NCBI RefSeq assembly: GCF_900102185.1
Contig: NZ_LT629690.1
Span: 1,054,001 to 1,118,000 of the forward strand
Reading direction: 5' to 3'
Origin: Terriglobus roseus
GTDB lineage: Bacteria > Acidobacteriota > Terriglobia > Terriglobales > Acidobacteriaceae
DNA length: 64,000 nucleotides
Shown here: one piece after another, positions 34,092 to 43,719 of the stretch
Layout: each line of letters begins with the position of its first letter
Numbering within the stretch: position 1 is the stretch's first letter
Made by a program: the position numbers and the translations under genes
Notes under the pieces: generated by a model
The model's database searches: none
Told to the model about the DNA's origin: nothing
Seen by the model: only the letters and a program-made list of their open reading frames with translations

Positions 34092-37000
34092 TCAGAAGGA
34101 GTATCTGAGTGCGAACTGCATTGATCGAGGGCTGTTGGTCTGCGATGTTGCTACGCCCAGAGTTGGTGAGGTGATGCCGCCACCGCCTGCGCTGAAGAGT
34201 GGATGGTTGAACAGGTTAAATGCTTCTCCGCGGAACTGAAGCTGGTGTTCTCCAATGATCTGGAAGTTCTTGATGACGGAAAGATTCGTTTGGAAAATCC
34301 AGGGCTGCCATCCTACGGAACGCGTTGTGCCGTACTGGCCGGCTGCAGGTTGCGCGAAGCATGCTGGATTGAAGATGTTGAATCGTGTGCGATGAAATCC
34401 TTGCATGGGATTGCAGGTTAGGTTCGCGTAAACGGAATGGTAAGGACTGGTATCCGCGTTGTTGTTTGCGGTTACGGTGATTGGCTGGCCCGATGCGAAG
34501 TACTGGAGGCCTGCGAGCTCCCAACCGCCAATGATCTCGCGATTAATGATGTTGTTTGAGTTCAGGAAGCGTTTGCCAGGACCGAACGGAAGGTAATAGA
34601 TCGGACTGATGTTAATGTCGTTTTTCCGATTGAAGCTGGCGGGGCCATAGGTTAGCTCTGGATGATAGATCGACTGGATATCGCTGTTGTCGCCATCGAT
34701 GCTGTTCAATGCCTTCTGGAACGTATAGGCGACCAGAAGCTGGAAGTCTCTGGAAAGTCTGCGATCAAGCTTCACACCTAACGCGTGGTAGTTTGCGCTG
34801 TAAGCATTGAGTTGGCCGTCGATGGGACCTCCGTTGGGGTAGGGACGGACATCAAGTTTGCCGGACGTATTTCCTGCAGAGAGCGCGATTGGCTGATTCA
34901 GATCAGCGCGTGCAGATTGGTGGCGAGTCACGTTGCCGAGGTACTGCACCGTGAGCATCGTGCTGCTTCCAAGCGTGCGTTCTACGTTCAGGTTCCATTG
35001 TTGGGTGGACGTGTCTTTGAGCGTGGGGGTGATGGAGTAACCACCCTGGCCTGGAACTGACGGCGGGTTGGCGATGAATAAGTTCTGAATGTTTACCGGC
35101 GATTGAATGTTCAGGCTATAGCTCTGTGCCACCACGTTGGGAGAGTAGAGCAGCATGAACTGCAGGTTGTTGTAGAGGATGGGCGCGTAGTAAATGCCAT
35201 AGCCACCGCGGATGGCAGTGTGATCTGAGGCTTTGTACGAGAAGCCCACGCGCGGTCCCCAATCGTTATAGTTCGCGTTCCAAGCTCCGGATCGATTGGA
35301 GTTTGTTGCAAGCAAATAGAGAGCACCACGACCGTTCTTGTCCGTGGGCGGGTTGATGTAGTCGTAGCGCAGACCGAAGTTCAGCGTGAGGCGTGGTGAA
35401 GCTCGCCAGTCATCCTGAACGAATCCGGAGACGTCGAATTCGCGGAACGCCCCGGCTGAGTTGCCAGTCAGACCGCTGCCTCTGACAGGGAATCCAAGTT
35501 CTAGATCAGCTAGCGCATTGCCTTGATCCGATGCGCTGCGCTTGCCAGCGACGTACTGCGATGTTGCTGTTCCGTCGAAGGTGTAGTTGCCATTGTTCGT
35601 GACGACCCAATCACCATTGAACTGAACACGGATGAATTCGCCACCGAAGCTGATGGTGTGATTTCCGTGTGTCCAGGTGACCTGGTCTGTGAGCTGATAC
35701 CGGTTCTGGATGGCGCCCTGCGGAGAGTATGGATCGCCGAGCGAGGTGTAGTTTGACACTGCAATTGCGGGCGGTGTCGATTGCTCCAGTAGAGGATTGA
35801 GGTTGTTTAGTCCGTAGAACGCGGCGTAGTTTTTTGCACCTGTTCCTTGCTGTGTGCGGAACAGATTGCTGCGGTTGTAGCCGACTCTGAACGCGTTGAC
35901 GATGCGATCGTTGAAAATCTGCGTGTCTGTGATGGAAGCGTTCGTGCCTGTGAGGGGAACGCTGATACCAAACAGGCCGGGAGTGATGGTGGTTCCACCG
36001 CCCGAGTGGCTGTTACGAGCGACCGTGCCGAAGAGCTGGTTCTTCTGTGAAATGTTCCAGTCGCCTCGAGCAAGGTACTCGTCATAGTTGCTGCTCGACG
36101 GCAGATTGATCCGATAGTTGATGTTGTTCACGAGCGGGGCGTTCGGCAGCGGATAGTTTTGCAGCCACTGTTGCGCGAACGCGCTGATCGTAGGAATTTT
36201 GTTACCCGGAAATGGGTTGGAGGTTCCGGTTGCCGCGTTGTAGGTCGAGGGATCGTAAATGGTCGGATCAGCCGAGAAGTCCCCGCCGCGCTCTGCCAAT
36301 GTAGGAACGCGATTCTGTGAGAGGCCCGAGGAGTGGCTGCGCAGACCGGAGTAGTCGAAGAAGCCGAAGATCTTGTTGCGATAGATGGGGCCACCGATGT
36401 TGCCGCCGAAGAGGTTGTAGCGCAGTGGTGCTTTGGTGGTCGCAAACCAGTTCTTTGCGTTCGCTGCGTCGTTCTGCAGGAAGTCGTACACGGTGCCATG
36501 GAACTTGTTGGAGCCGCTCTTTGTGATGACGTTGACCACGGCAGGTTGCCGGAAGATGGCAGGAGCGTTGCTGTAAAGCGTGTTGACTTCTTTCGCTGCC
36601 TCTACGGACGCAAGTATGTTTGCCGTCTGGGTAAGAAGGTTGGTGTTATCGATACCGTCTTGAAGAAACTGCGTCTGGTTCGGGCCCAAGCCGGAGAGGA
36701 TGACTGCGTTGCTTGTCTGGCTATAGAAGCTCTGGTCACCGGCTGATGTGGAAGCGTCCGTGCCGGCCTGAGAAGCTGGTCCCAATGTGGCGATGCTGAG
36801 AATACTGCGTCCACCATTGGGAAGCGTGGTTAACTGCACGCTGTCCACGGAGGTAGCCAACTCATGGCTGTCTGTCTGCAGAGCGACCGATCCTGAGGAA
36901 CTGGTTACTGTGACCTCGTCCGAAACGTTGCCAACCTTCAGGTGAACGTCCAGGTTGAGGCCACCCAGGGTCAGCGAAGCCGGAAGCACCGTTTTGGAGA

Positions 37001-37361
37001 ACCCCTGTACGGCGACCGTTACGCGGTACGAGCCGACAGTTAACGAGGGGGCGGTATAGAAGCCGTTTGCGTCAGTCGTCACTACGCGTGTTGCGGTGGT
37101 TTCCACATTTTGAATGCTGACGGGAACGTTTGGCATCGCAGCGCCCGAGGCGTCCGTTACGGCTCCTGAGAGGGTAGCGAGGTTGGTCTGTGCGTATGCC
37201 TGTCGCTGGGGAATTACCAGAACGCATGCTGAAACCAGAGCTGGAAAAACAAAACTGGCAAGTGCCGCCACTCTTCGCTGTTCCGCACACCGCATCTGTG
37301 CCATTTTCTTTTCGCCGTCCGCTACCGGCCGCATCACTTCTGAAATGAACCAGGGTCGCAT
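34092..37361 (-). CDS. Oar-like TonB-dependent outer-membrane receptor 2
   Basis: 1089 residues. A long basic head precedes the hydrophobic signal (ALVSACVLVIPQRQAYAQ). A carboxypeptidase-regulatory-like domain follows (TLSGAVTDASGAAMPNVPVSIQN), then a plug region (LSGLGPNQTQFLQDGIDNTN; VVNVITKSGSNKFHG) and a barrel ending in MQFALRYSF. Start set at the ATG with GGAGG 5 bp upstream (37361); the TTG four codons earlier lies within that Shine-Dalgarno. Located 252 bp downstream of a membrane-anchored regulator and upstream of two Tat-exported enzymes on the same strand. Ligand unknown; a glycan is likely from context. Confidence 0.92.
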   Translation of the reverse strand: MRPWFISEVMRPVADGEKKMAQMRCAEQRRVAALASFVFPALVSACVLVIPQRQAYAQTNLATLSGAVTDASGAAMPNVPVSIQNVETTATRVVTTDANGFYTAPSLTVGSYRVTVAVQGFSKTVLPASLTLGGLNLDVHLKVGNVSDEVTVTSSSGSVALQTDSHELATSVDSVQLTTLPNGGRSILSIATLGPASQAGTDASTSAGDQSFYSQTSNAVILSGLGPNQTQFLQDGIDNTNLLTQTANILASVEAAKEVNTLYSNAPAIFRQPAVVNVITKSGSNKFHGTVYDFLQNDAANAKNWFATTKAPLRYNLFGGNIGGPIYRNKIFGFFDYSGLRSHSSGLSQNRVPTLAERGGDFSADPTIYDPSTYNAATGTSNPFPGNKIPTISAFAQQWLQNYPLPNAPLVNNINYRINLPSSSNYDEYLARGDWNISQKNQLFGTVARNSHSGGGTTITPGLFGISVPLTGTNASITDTQIFNDRIVNAFRVGYNRSNLFRTQQGTGAKNYAAFYGLNNLNPLLEQSTPPAIAVSNYTSLGDPYSPQGAIQNRYQLTDQVTWTHGNHTISFGGEFIRVQFNGDWVVTNNGNYTFDGTATSQYVAGKRSASDQGNALADLELGFPVRGSGLTGNSAGAFREFDVSGFVQDDWRASPRLTLNFGLRYDYINPPTDKNGRGALYLLATNSNRSGAWNANYNDWGPRVGFSYKASDHTAIRGGYGIYYAPILYNNLQFMLLYSPNVVAQSYSLNIQSPVNIQNLFIANPPSVPGQGGYSITPTLKDTSTQQWNLNVERTLGSSTMLTVQYLGNVTRHQSARADLNQPIALSAGNTSGKLDVRPYPNGGPIDGQLNAYSANYHALGVKLDRRLSRDFQLLVAYTFQKALNSIDGDNSDIQSIYHPELTYGPASFNRKNDINISPIYYLPFGPGKRFLNSNNIINREIIGGWELAGLQYFASGQPITVTANNNADTSPYHSVYANLTCNPMQGFHRTRFNIFNPACFAQPAAGQYGTTRSVGWQPWIFQTNLSVIKNFQIIGEHQLQFRGEAFNLFNHPLFSAGGGGITSPTLGVATSQTNSPRSMQFALRYSF

Positions 37362-37613
37362 CTTTACCTCCAAATCACAGCAACTGTGAAAGACCTTTTT
37401 TATTGCTTCGGCAAGCTCTAAGGTCCGTCCGAATCGACTGTCAATATTCAGCAGGTGTGGTGTAGGTACGGTGCTGTACGGACGTGTCCTCTATATTCGT
37501 CAGTACCTTACGGGGCAAGGCATGCTTCGGCGTGACCGCAGGCGTAGGCCAATCGCGGACGTGAAATTACGTTTCGAGAAGGTGGTGCTGCCCAGTGTCA
37601 AAGACTGCGACAG

Positions 37614-38981
37614 CTACCAGACTTTGCTGGCAATCACTTGGACTGAAGTGGGAGCGCAATTTACCAATGAGGTGTGGAGGACCAGTTCGATGTTCTTGCT
37701 TAGAAGGTCTGACTTGGGGATACCGGATAAAGCCTTCATCTGTACGGGATCTGTGACGAAGTCTGCGACCGCGTGTGTTCCGCAGGTGGAAAGGCCGGCA
37801 ATGGCCAGCACCGGAGCTCCAGCCTTTGAGTCCATCACCCGGAATACAAGAGCGTAGTCATCCATCATGCGTGGCGTCATCTCTGCCTTCAGAGGGTTAT
37901 GCCACCGCCGGTGAGCGCCTGCTCGTTCGCGGATTCCAAAGCCCCGATCGAAATAAAACGGCAGACTCTCATTCATAACTCGCGTCCAGTAGTTATCAAA
38001 GGATCCGATCAGAATGAGCGGCGATCCTTTCAGGTCCATGTAGGGGAGGTCAGGACCGGATCGCATCACCGGAGTTCGGTTGTACTTGCTTAGAAATGCG
38101 GAGACTCGGATATCGGCGTACACCGAACCGGTGAGCATACCTTCGCCATACGAGAAGACCTGATTGGGGCCCATTTTCGGCAAATCGGCTGTGGGAGGCT
38201 CTGGTACGCGTATAGGCCAATAGAGGTCTGCGGGGGAGGAAGCTTCGTCAGCCGGAGATTCCGGTTCATAGACTGGCATGGTCCCGGTGTAGATATAGAC
38301 GGGCTGCTTTCCCTTTATGATCGGTGCCCACAGCGCATCCATTTCTTGTTGTTGGGGACGCAGGAAGAACCACCATGCTCCCACCAGAACTACGGCGAGC
38401 ACCGCGGCGATGGACGCCGCTTTGAAGCCTACCCATCTTCTGAAAGGCGACAGGGCCGCGGGAGGAGAATCGGGCGTCACGATCGTCGGCTGTGGTGTTT
38501 CGATCGCCGGGACGATGTTCGTAATCACCGGAATGGACATGGGGGCGGGCTTCGTTCCGCCAAGAAGCGACTGCGTGCGCTTACCCTTGGTGATCGGCCG
38601 GGACACGAACACAGGACGATATGTACCGTTCGGAATCACAATCTGGACGGAGGACTGCTCCGCAGCCGAACCCTCGTAGTACTGGGCAAGCCGTTTTCGG
38701 AGCAAACCCATACGGGAGCGAACGATAGGATCTTCGGTCGTGTCGTAATCGGGACGGCGGCCGAAAACGTAGATCCCAATCATCCGCTCCTTGAGGTTTT
38801 CGTCATTTCCCTTAATTGTCTCTTCGACTACGAATCGCAACAAGGTCTGCAATTGCTGGCTGTCTTTGAAGCGCGTGCTGCGGAGGATCTGATCTAACGT
38901 TTCCGCAATTTGTTCAGAGGAGTGTTCCAGTTCGCCCTGCGACCGTTCGCAGGTGGTTTCGATCTCGTTTATGGCAAGCAT
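37614..38981 (-). CDS. Membrane-anchored putative regulator of a type common in Acidobacteria
   Basis: 455 residues. The N-terminal domain (about 25-128; LDQILRSTRFKDSQQLQTLL, ERMIGIYVFGRRPDYDTTED, IVRSRMGLLRKRLAQYYEG) is of a kind often annotated as winged-helix or adenylate-cyclase-associated in acidobacteria, probably DNA-binding. A Pro/Thr-rich linker leads to one membrane helix (about 187-207, AASIAAVLAVVLVGAWWFF). The outer domain (213-455) carries SPLILIGSFDNYWT and MMDDYALVFRVMDSKAGAPV and ends in ELVLHTSLVNCAP; it recurs with this N-terminus in the group. Inference: a one-component transmembrane sensor controlling receptor 2. Confidence 0.7.
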   Translation of the reverse strand: MLAINEIETTCERSQGELEHSSEQIAETLDQILRSTRFKDSQQLQTLLRFVVEETIKGNDENLKERMIGIYVFGRRPDYDTTEDPIVRSRMGLLRKRLAQYYEGSAAEQSSVQIVIPNGTYRPVFVSRPITKGKRTQSLLGGTKPAPMSIPVITNIVPAIETPQPTIVTPDSPPAALSPFRRWVGFKAASIAAVLAVVLVGAWWFFLRPQQQEMDALWAPIIKGKQPVYIYTGTMPVYEPESPADEASSPADLYWPIRVPEPPTADLPKMGPNQVFSYGEGMLTGSVYADIRVSAFLSKYNRTPVMRSGPDLPYMDLKGSPLILIGSFDNYWTRVMNESLPFYFDRGFGIRERAGAHRRWHNPLKAEMTPRMMDDYALVFRVMDSKAGAPVLAIAGLSTCGTHAVADFVTDPVQMKALSGIPKSDLLSKNIELVLHTSLVNCAPTSVQVIASKVW

Positions 38982-39275
38982 CGCTTCACCTCGAATCCCG
39001 TCTATCTCTCGGCAGCCACCGACAGACGTTGAATCGTTTCAGAGGAGCCATGATACAGCACCGCACCTGCACCGTTCCGGCAGGACGTTGACAGCACGAA
39101 GGTGCCTGTCTGAGGGTGGGAATCGTCATAGGACGAAACGAAACTGCCCCAATGTGCGGTGAAGGTTTCTATTCACCCTTGCCTCCTCAGACGGACGGCA
39201 AGGAAACCGGCACACATTCCCGTGGCACCGCTGTATTGAAACGAATCAAACAGAAGCGCCAAACGAAGGAGTTTT

Positions 39276-40496
39276 GTGCATCGTAGGGAATTCATTGCCA
39301 GGGCGGGCGCCACGCTGTTGCATGGTGGACTGATTGGAAGTCAAGCCGCCATAAAGCCGCCGAAGGCAGATGCCTGCATCACTGCGGCGTACTACTTTGG
39401 AAATTTCCATGTGGACCCTCGGAACGAGGAGGCTCACGGCAAGGGGTGGACGGAGTGGAATCTGGTCAAGGCTGCTACTCCGCGGTTCGCTGGTCATCAT
39501 CAGCCAAAAGTGCCTCAGTGGGGCTACGCTGATGAGGCCACCCCAGAAGCCTTCCGACAAAAGATTGACGCAGCCAGTCAACACGGTGTCGACGCTCTGA
39601 TCTTCGACTGGTACTGGTATGAGGATGGGCCATTCCTAAACGGCGCGTTGGGCAAGGGCTATCTGATGGCCCCAAACAATCGCGACGTCCGATTCGCGCT
39701 GATGTGGGCTAATCATGACTGGATTGATTTGCATCCCGCCAAGCTCGATAGCCCTGGGAAGGTGCAGTTTCACGGCGGGATTTCACGCAAAGCCTTCGAC
39801 ACGATGTGCGAGCGCGTCGTCCAACTGTTCCAACATCCCTCCTACCTCAAGCTGGATGGGGAACCTTATTTTTCTATTTACGAACTCTTTCGATTTATCG
39901 AGGGGATGGGTGGCGTCTCACAGGCGGCACTGGCACTGGATGCATTACGACAAAAGGCGCGTGCTGCAGGTTTTCCCGGCGTCCATATCAACGCAGTCAC
40001 CTGGGGTGTGAAGCTTTTGCCGGGCGAAACAGAAGTACAAAATTTGCCACAACTCCTCAAGCAATTGCGAATCGACAGCACTACCTCATATGTGTGGATT
40101 CACCACGCCCAACTCTCACAAGAGTTCCAAACGGAATACGAAGACGTGCGACGACAGTACGAAAAGTACCGCGACAAGGCCTCTGACGACTTGGGTTGCA
40201 TGTACTTTCCGAATGTAACGGTTGGCTGGGATGCCTCGCCTCGCACATGCCAGACCGATAATTTCCGTGTGAGCGGATATCCGTTTACATCGGTAGTCGT
40301 AAACAACTCTCCGCAAGCTTTCGCAGACGCTCTCCGTTCAGCCAAGAAATTTGCAGTGGAGCATCTACCCGCAGGCAAGCGTTTGGTCACGCTTAATTCA
40401 TGGAACGAGTGGACAGAGGGTAGCTATCTGGAGCCTGACATGGATCACGGGACTGCCTATCTGGATGCTGTCCATGAGGTCTTTGGATCGTCCTAA
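39276..40496 (+). CDS. Tat-exported WbsX/GH99-like glycoside hydrolase domain protein
   Basis: 406 residues, GTG start with AAGGAG 4 bp upstream. Twin-arginine N-terminus MHRREFIARAGATLLHGG. The rest matches the WbsX / glycosyl-hydrolase-99-like family: ITAAYYFGNFHVDPRN, GHHQPKVPQWGY, GVDALIFDWYWYEDGPFLNG, RFALMWANHDW, and the C-terminal LNSWNEWTEGSYLEPD signature. GH99-like proteins act on alpha-mannans or are tied to polysaccharide assembly. Tat export argues for a degradative role here. The last 23 bp overlap the DUF302 ORF. Confidence 0.85.
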   Translation: MHRREFIARAGATLLHGGLIGSQAAIKPPKADACITAAYYFGNFHVDPRNEEAHGKGWTEWNLVKAATPRFAGHHQPKVPQWGYADEATPEAFRQKIDAASQHGVDALIFDWYWYEDGPFLNGALGKGYLMAPNNRDVRFALMWANHDWIDLHPAKLDSPGKVQFHGGISRKAFDTMCERVVQLFQHPSYLKLDGEPYFSIYELFRFIEGMGGVSQAALALDALRQKARAAGFPGVHINAVTWGVKLLPGETEVQNLPQLLKQLRIDSTTSYVWIHHAQLSQEFQTEYEDVRRQYEKYRDKASDDLGCMYFPNVTVGWDASPRTCQTDNFRVSGYPFTSVVVNNSPQAFADALRSAKKFAVEHLPAGKRLVTLNSWNEWTEGSYLEPDMDHGTAYLDAVHEVFGSS

Positions 40497-40920
40497 TCCA
40501 AGTTATCGCTCCAACGTCATCAAGCTCATCTTTGAAGGGGCGACTATCTTAGAGTCACGCCAGAAGAGAGGCCTCGTTCGAGGCATCGTTGGAACGTCAC
40601 ATAGAGAACCAAATGGAATTATGGAGTTCGCGCGTTTTGATCTTGGAGATGTCATCCGAAAAGAGAATGGGACGGAGACTCCAAGAGTTCTTCGTATCGT
40701 TGCAGGCAATCCGCTCATTATGAAGGAAATGGTGAAACACGTACCCGACGCCGGCTCCTATGCGCCCGTGGCCATCCTGATTGATGAACGTGCCGATGGA
40801 ATCCATATCTCATACGACACTATGGTTTCGCATCTTGCTCCGTACGGTAACAGCGAAGCTCTCCGAGTAGCGACAGACCTTGACATCAAAATCGAAACAA
40901 TCATGGCTGCTGCGAAATAG
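40474..40920 (+). CDS. DUF302-domain protein, probably shortened at the N-terminus
   Basis: 148 residues from ATG 40474, inside the end of the WbsX-like gene. The DUF302 core is clear from about residue 55: GIMEFARFDLGDVIRK, LRIVAGNPLIMKEMVKHVPDAGSYAPV, ERADGIHISYDTMVSHLAPYGN. The usual first strand and helix of the domain are not recognisable, and the 5' part overlaps the upstream gene, so the gene may be a truncated remnant. No Shine-Dalgarno worth noting. Function of DUF302 is unknown. Confidence 0.6.
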   Translation: MRSLDRPNPSYRSNVIKLIFEGATILESRQKRGLVRGIVGTSHREPNGIMEFARFDLGDVIRKENGTETPRVLRIVAGNPLIMKEMVKHVPDAGSYAPVAILIDERADGIHISYDTMVSHLAPYGNSEALRVATDLDIKIETIMAAAK

Positions 40921-41126
40921 GTTCCTCGTAATTGATTGGTAGAGCGTCGTGGCACGTCGTTACTTGGAAAGTCGACAGCTCCATTGTGCCTCAGGCCACC
41001 GACGTCTCGAATTGTCACCATCTTGTAAAACAACCGTTTGTTCTTCGTACGACAGGTGATTGCAACGGCCTAACTAGTCCATAATCCCAAGTAAGTATCG
41101 GATCATGGAGCAGAGATACGTAGGAC

Positions 41127-42041
41127 ATGCAGTTACCTATTCAAGATCGAGCCTTCTGGGAGCGATTCGCAGAAGACTTATATGTCCGGGATATGCCCAC
41201 TGCGGAACTCTGCGTGTCCCAACTTGCCCCGTCCACGTTCGGGAGAATCCGGAGCAGAGAAGGTTTACCGGAAGTCACGGAGGGACACGGGGCCGCACAT
41301 GACTATCTGCTTGCGCTTCAGTTGGCGGAAATACCCTTTATCGAGCAACTCCTGGCGGCCAAGAAAGTATCGACGGGGTCTTATCCAGCTGGCGGTGTCA
41401 GTGTGATTCCTTTTGAAGAGCGTCCGAGAATTTTCCTGCCTGGGTCATTCGATACTTTGATAGTGCGGATAACGCAGGTCTCCCTCGACGAGATAGCCTA
41501 TTCTCACCGGATCCCTCGAGTGGATCGACTAAGCCAGACGTTCGGACGCATGGATTCTGTCGTGCACAATCTGGGCCAAGTTCTCGTCTCGACATTGCAG
41601 CAACCGAACCATGCTTCGAAGTTTTTTGTCGACCATGTTTTACACGCGCTGAATTGTCACCTGGCTTTTTCCTATGGCGGCATTCCACCGGTGGCAACAC
41701 ATGTCCGAGGCGGCCTCACAGCGCGGCAGGTGAAGAGGGCGGCGGAGTTCCTCGATGCTCATTTGGATGGAGACATTGACCTTCGGCAGATTGCAGACAC
41801 ATGCTCACTTTCCGTGAGTCATTTCACGAGAGCCTTTAAGCAGACCTTCGGCAAGCCACCGTATCGGTGGTTGATTGAACGCCGGGTTGATAAGGCGAGA
41901 GATCTAATGGCAAACTCTCGGCTCTCGATCGCGGATATCGCTATGCAATGCGGATTCGCAGATCAATCTGGATTCAACCGTTCTTTCAAACGCATTCACG
42001 GAGTTACTCCGGGAATATGGCGTCGAACGGTCGTTAATTAA
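41127..42041 (+). CDS. AraC-family transcriptional regulator
   Basis: 304 residues. The C-terminal double helix-turn-helix is typical: VKRAAEFLDAHLDGDIDLRQIADTCSLS, then FGKPPYRWLIERRVDKARDLM and ADIAMQCGFADQSGFNRSFKRIHGVTPGIWRR. The N-terminal 190 residues are an effector or dimer part that I cannot assign. Its targets could be the tandem hydrolase genes 730 bp downstream or the WbsX/DUF302 pair; the sequence does not decide. Confidence 0.9.
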   Translation: MQLPIQDRAFWERFAEDLYVRDMPTAELCVSQLAPSTFGRIRSREGLPEVTEGHGAAHDYLLALQLAEIPFIEQLLAAKKVSTGSYPAGGVSVIPFEERPRIFLPGSFDTLIVRITQVSLDEIAYSHRIPRVDRLSQTFGRMDSVVHNLGQVLVSTLQQPNHASKFFVDHVLHALNCHLAFSYGGIPPVATHVRGGLTARQVKRAAEFLDAHLDGDIDLRQIADTCSLSVSHFTRAFKQTFGKPPYRWLIERRVDKARDLMANSRLSIADIAMQCGFADQSGFNRSFKRIHGVTPGIWRRTVVN

Positions 42042-42773
42042 AGGTCGGGGTTGATATCTCGCGCTGAAAGATTCTTGTTGATCTCTGACGTGCTGCTGCC
42101 GCGGAGGCCGCGTCCCTTTGGGCCATAGGACGCGATGGCGAGTCCGCGGATGTGTCCTTAACAATGGGCATCCCTCCAAGAAAGGTCGGACGTATGAAGC
42201 AGCATCGCCAAACCGATAAACCTTGGTCTTTCTCTGAGCTCGTCCGTGATCCGACATTTCTTCTCTCGTCTTTGACTATCCCTGTGGTCTCACAAAATGA
42301 AACGGGTTGGCAACCAACTGTTCAATCACGTTTTGATCCCAATCATGGGGCCAAGTGAAGTGCTGAAATAGCCCAAGTGTAGAAGCATCGAATCTTTCCT
42401 ATCGTCTGGTGAGCCAGCTTGACTCCGTGAACCACGACGTACTGGTGAGATTTGCACGACTACGAAAGGCACACTTTCCTCGGATTCGTGCAGGCGAATA
42501 GTCGGAAGATTCAACTCTAAAAGATTGTTGGTGTGCTCCCGTGCCATCGATTTCTAAGGATGCGGAGAGATGTCAATGTTCATAAGGATATTGGCCAGCT
42601 TTTGATGGTTTTTACCTATACCCCTCCGCGTGGCGATGGCTAAGCTCACCCCAATAGGACAGCAAATCTTTGGTACCGCTACACAGCTACGTCGTGGTCG
42701 GCCTATGCGTTATTCGTACAGACGATCAAGACTGTCGAGCCTGTGAGCCGGTCCCTGTCCAGGGAGTATGACA
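42042..42773. other. 732-bp region without a convincing gene
   Basis: Only short frames without family features, codon bias or ribosome sites on either strand. No tRNA-like fold, repeat or mobile element seen. Near the right end CCCTGTCCAGGG forms a small hairpin overlapping the hydrolase Shine-Dalgarno (AGGGAG at 42761-42766), which could modulate translation. Confidence 0.5.
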
Positions 42774-43562
42774 ATGCAGATATTCAAGTTTGTTCGCAAG
42801 ATGATGGCGTCATGCGCCTTTCTTTTCGCAATCCTTCCCAATGCCAATATGACGGGGCAAACGGCTTCAACAGGAGGAGTGAAGAACGTACTACTTGTCC
42901 ACGGTGCGTGGGCAGATGGTTCCAGCTGGTCCAAAGTCATTCCTTCGTTGGAGGCCAAGGGACTGCATGTCGTCTGTGTTCAGATTCCTCTCACGTCGTT
43001 TGCGGACGACGTTTCAGCGACGCAGCGTGCGATTGCGCTTGAGGATGGTCCGGTCTTGCTAGTAGGGCATTCGTACGGTGGGGCTGTTGTCACGGAAGCC
43101 GGGAATGATCCCAAGGTCGCCGGAATCGTCTACGTGGCGGCGGTAGCTCCGGACAAAGGCGAATCCGCATTTGGATTGATTACAAGCGTACCCACTCCCG
43201 TCGGTACCGAACTGCGGCCGGATAAGAGTGGCTTCATAAAGTTGACACCTAAGGGAATTGCGGAAGATTTGGCACAGGACCTCTCGGCGAAAGAGATCTC
43301 GGTTCTAACGGCAACGCAAGTGCCTACAAGTGTCGGTGCAATGAAGGGAGAGATCACGACCCCAGCGTGGAAGTCGAAGGCCTCGTGGTACATCATCGCC
43401 GCAAACGACCGCACTATTTCCCCGCAACTCGAAGCTGCCGAAGCAAAGAAGATTGGTGCAGCAACGACTACGGTTGCCTCAAGCCACGTCGTTATGCTGG
43501 CTCAACCGTCGCAGGTCGCGAATGTAATTTTGGACGCGGCCTCGAAAGCCACCTCGAAGTAA
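42774..43562 (+). CDS. Exported alpha/beta hydrolase, tandem copy 1
   Basis: 262 residues. Hydrophobic export signal near the N-terminus (MMASCAFLFAILPNANM). Alpha/beta-hydrolase fold of the EstC-like group: NVLLVHGAWADGSSWSKVI (oxyanion region), VGHSYGGAVV (nucleophile Ser, residue 100), Asp in IIAANDRTIS and His in SSHVVML. AGGGAG 7 bp upstream supports ATG 42774 over the ATG six bases earlier. The next gene is a diverged duplicate. Likely an esterase for small esters; substrate not known. Confidence 0.88.
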   Translation: MQIFKFVRKMMASCAFLFAILPNANMTGQTASTGGVKNVLLVHGAWADGSSWSKVIPSLEAKGLHVVCVQIPLTSFADDVSATQRAIALEDGPVLLVGHSYGGAVVTEAGNDPKVAGIVYVAAVAPDKGESAFGLITSVPTPVGTELRPDKSGFIKLTPKGIAEDLAQDLSAKEISVLTATQVPTSVGAMKGEITTPAWKSKASWYIIAANDRTISPQLEAAEAKKIGAATTTVASSHVVMLAQPSQVANVILDAASKATSK

Positions 43563-43719
43563 CGCTTCCGGGGCAGGTCTTTCGGGTGGAAGTCCTCCTT
43601 CTGTGAAGGCTTGCCTCTTGAGCTGTAGCTTTGGTTTCAGCCGTAGCCCCGCCCGCTCCTTCCGAGGTAGATGGCGCCGAGCAATGGCCTCAACAAAACG
43701 CAAAGACAAGGACGAACTC

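Noticed and set aside
42152-42358. 68-codon plus-strand frame in the 732-bp gap
   Set aside because: No ribosome site, no recognisable motif, composition unlike neighbours.
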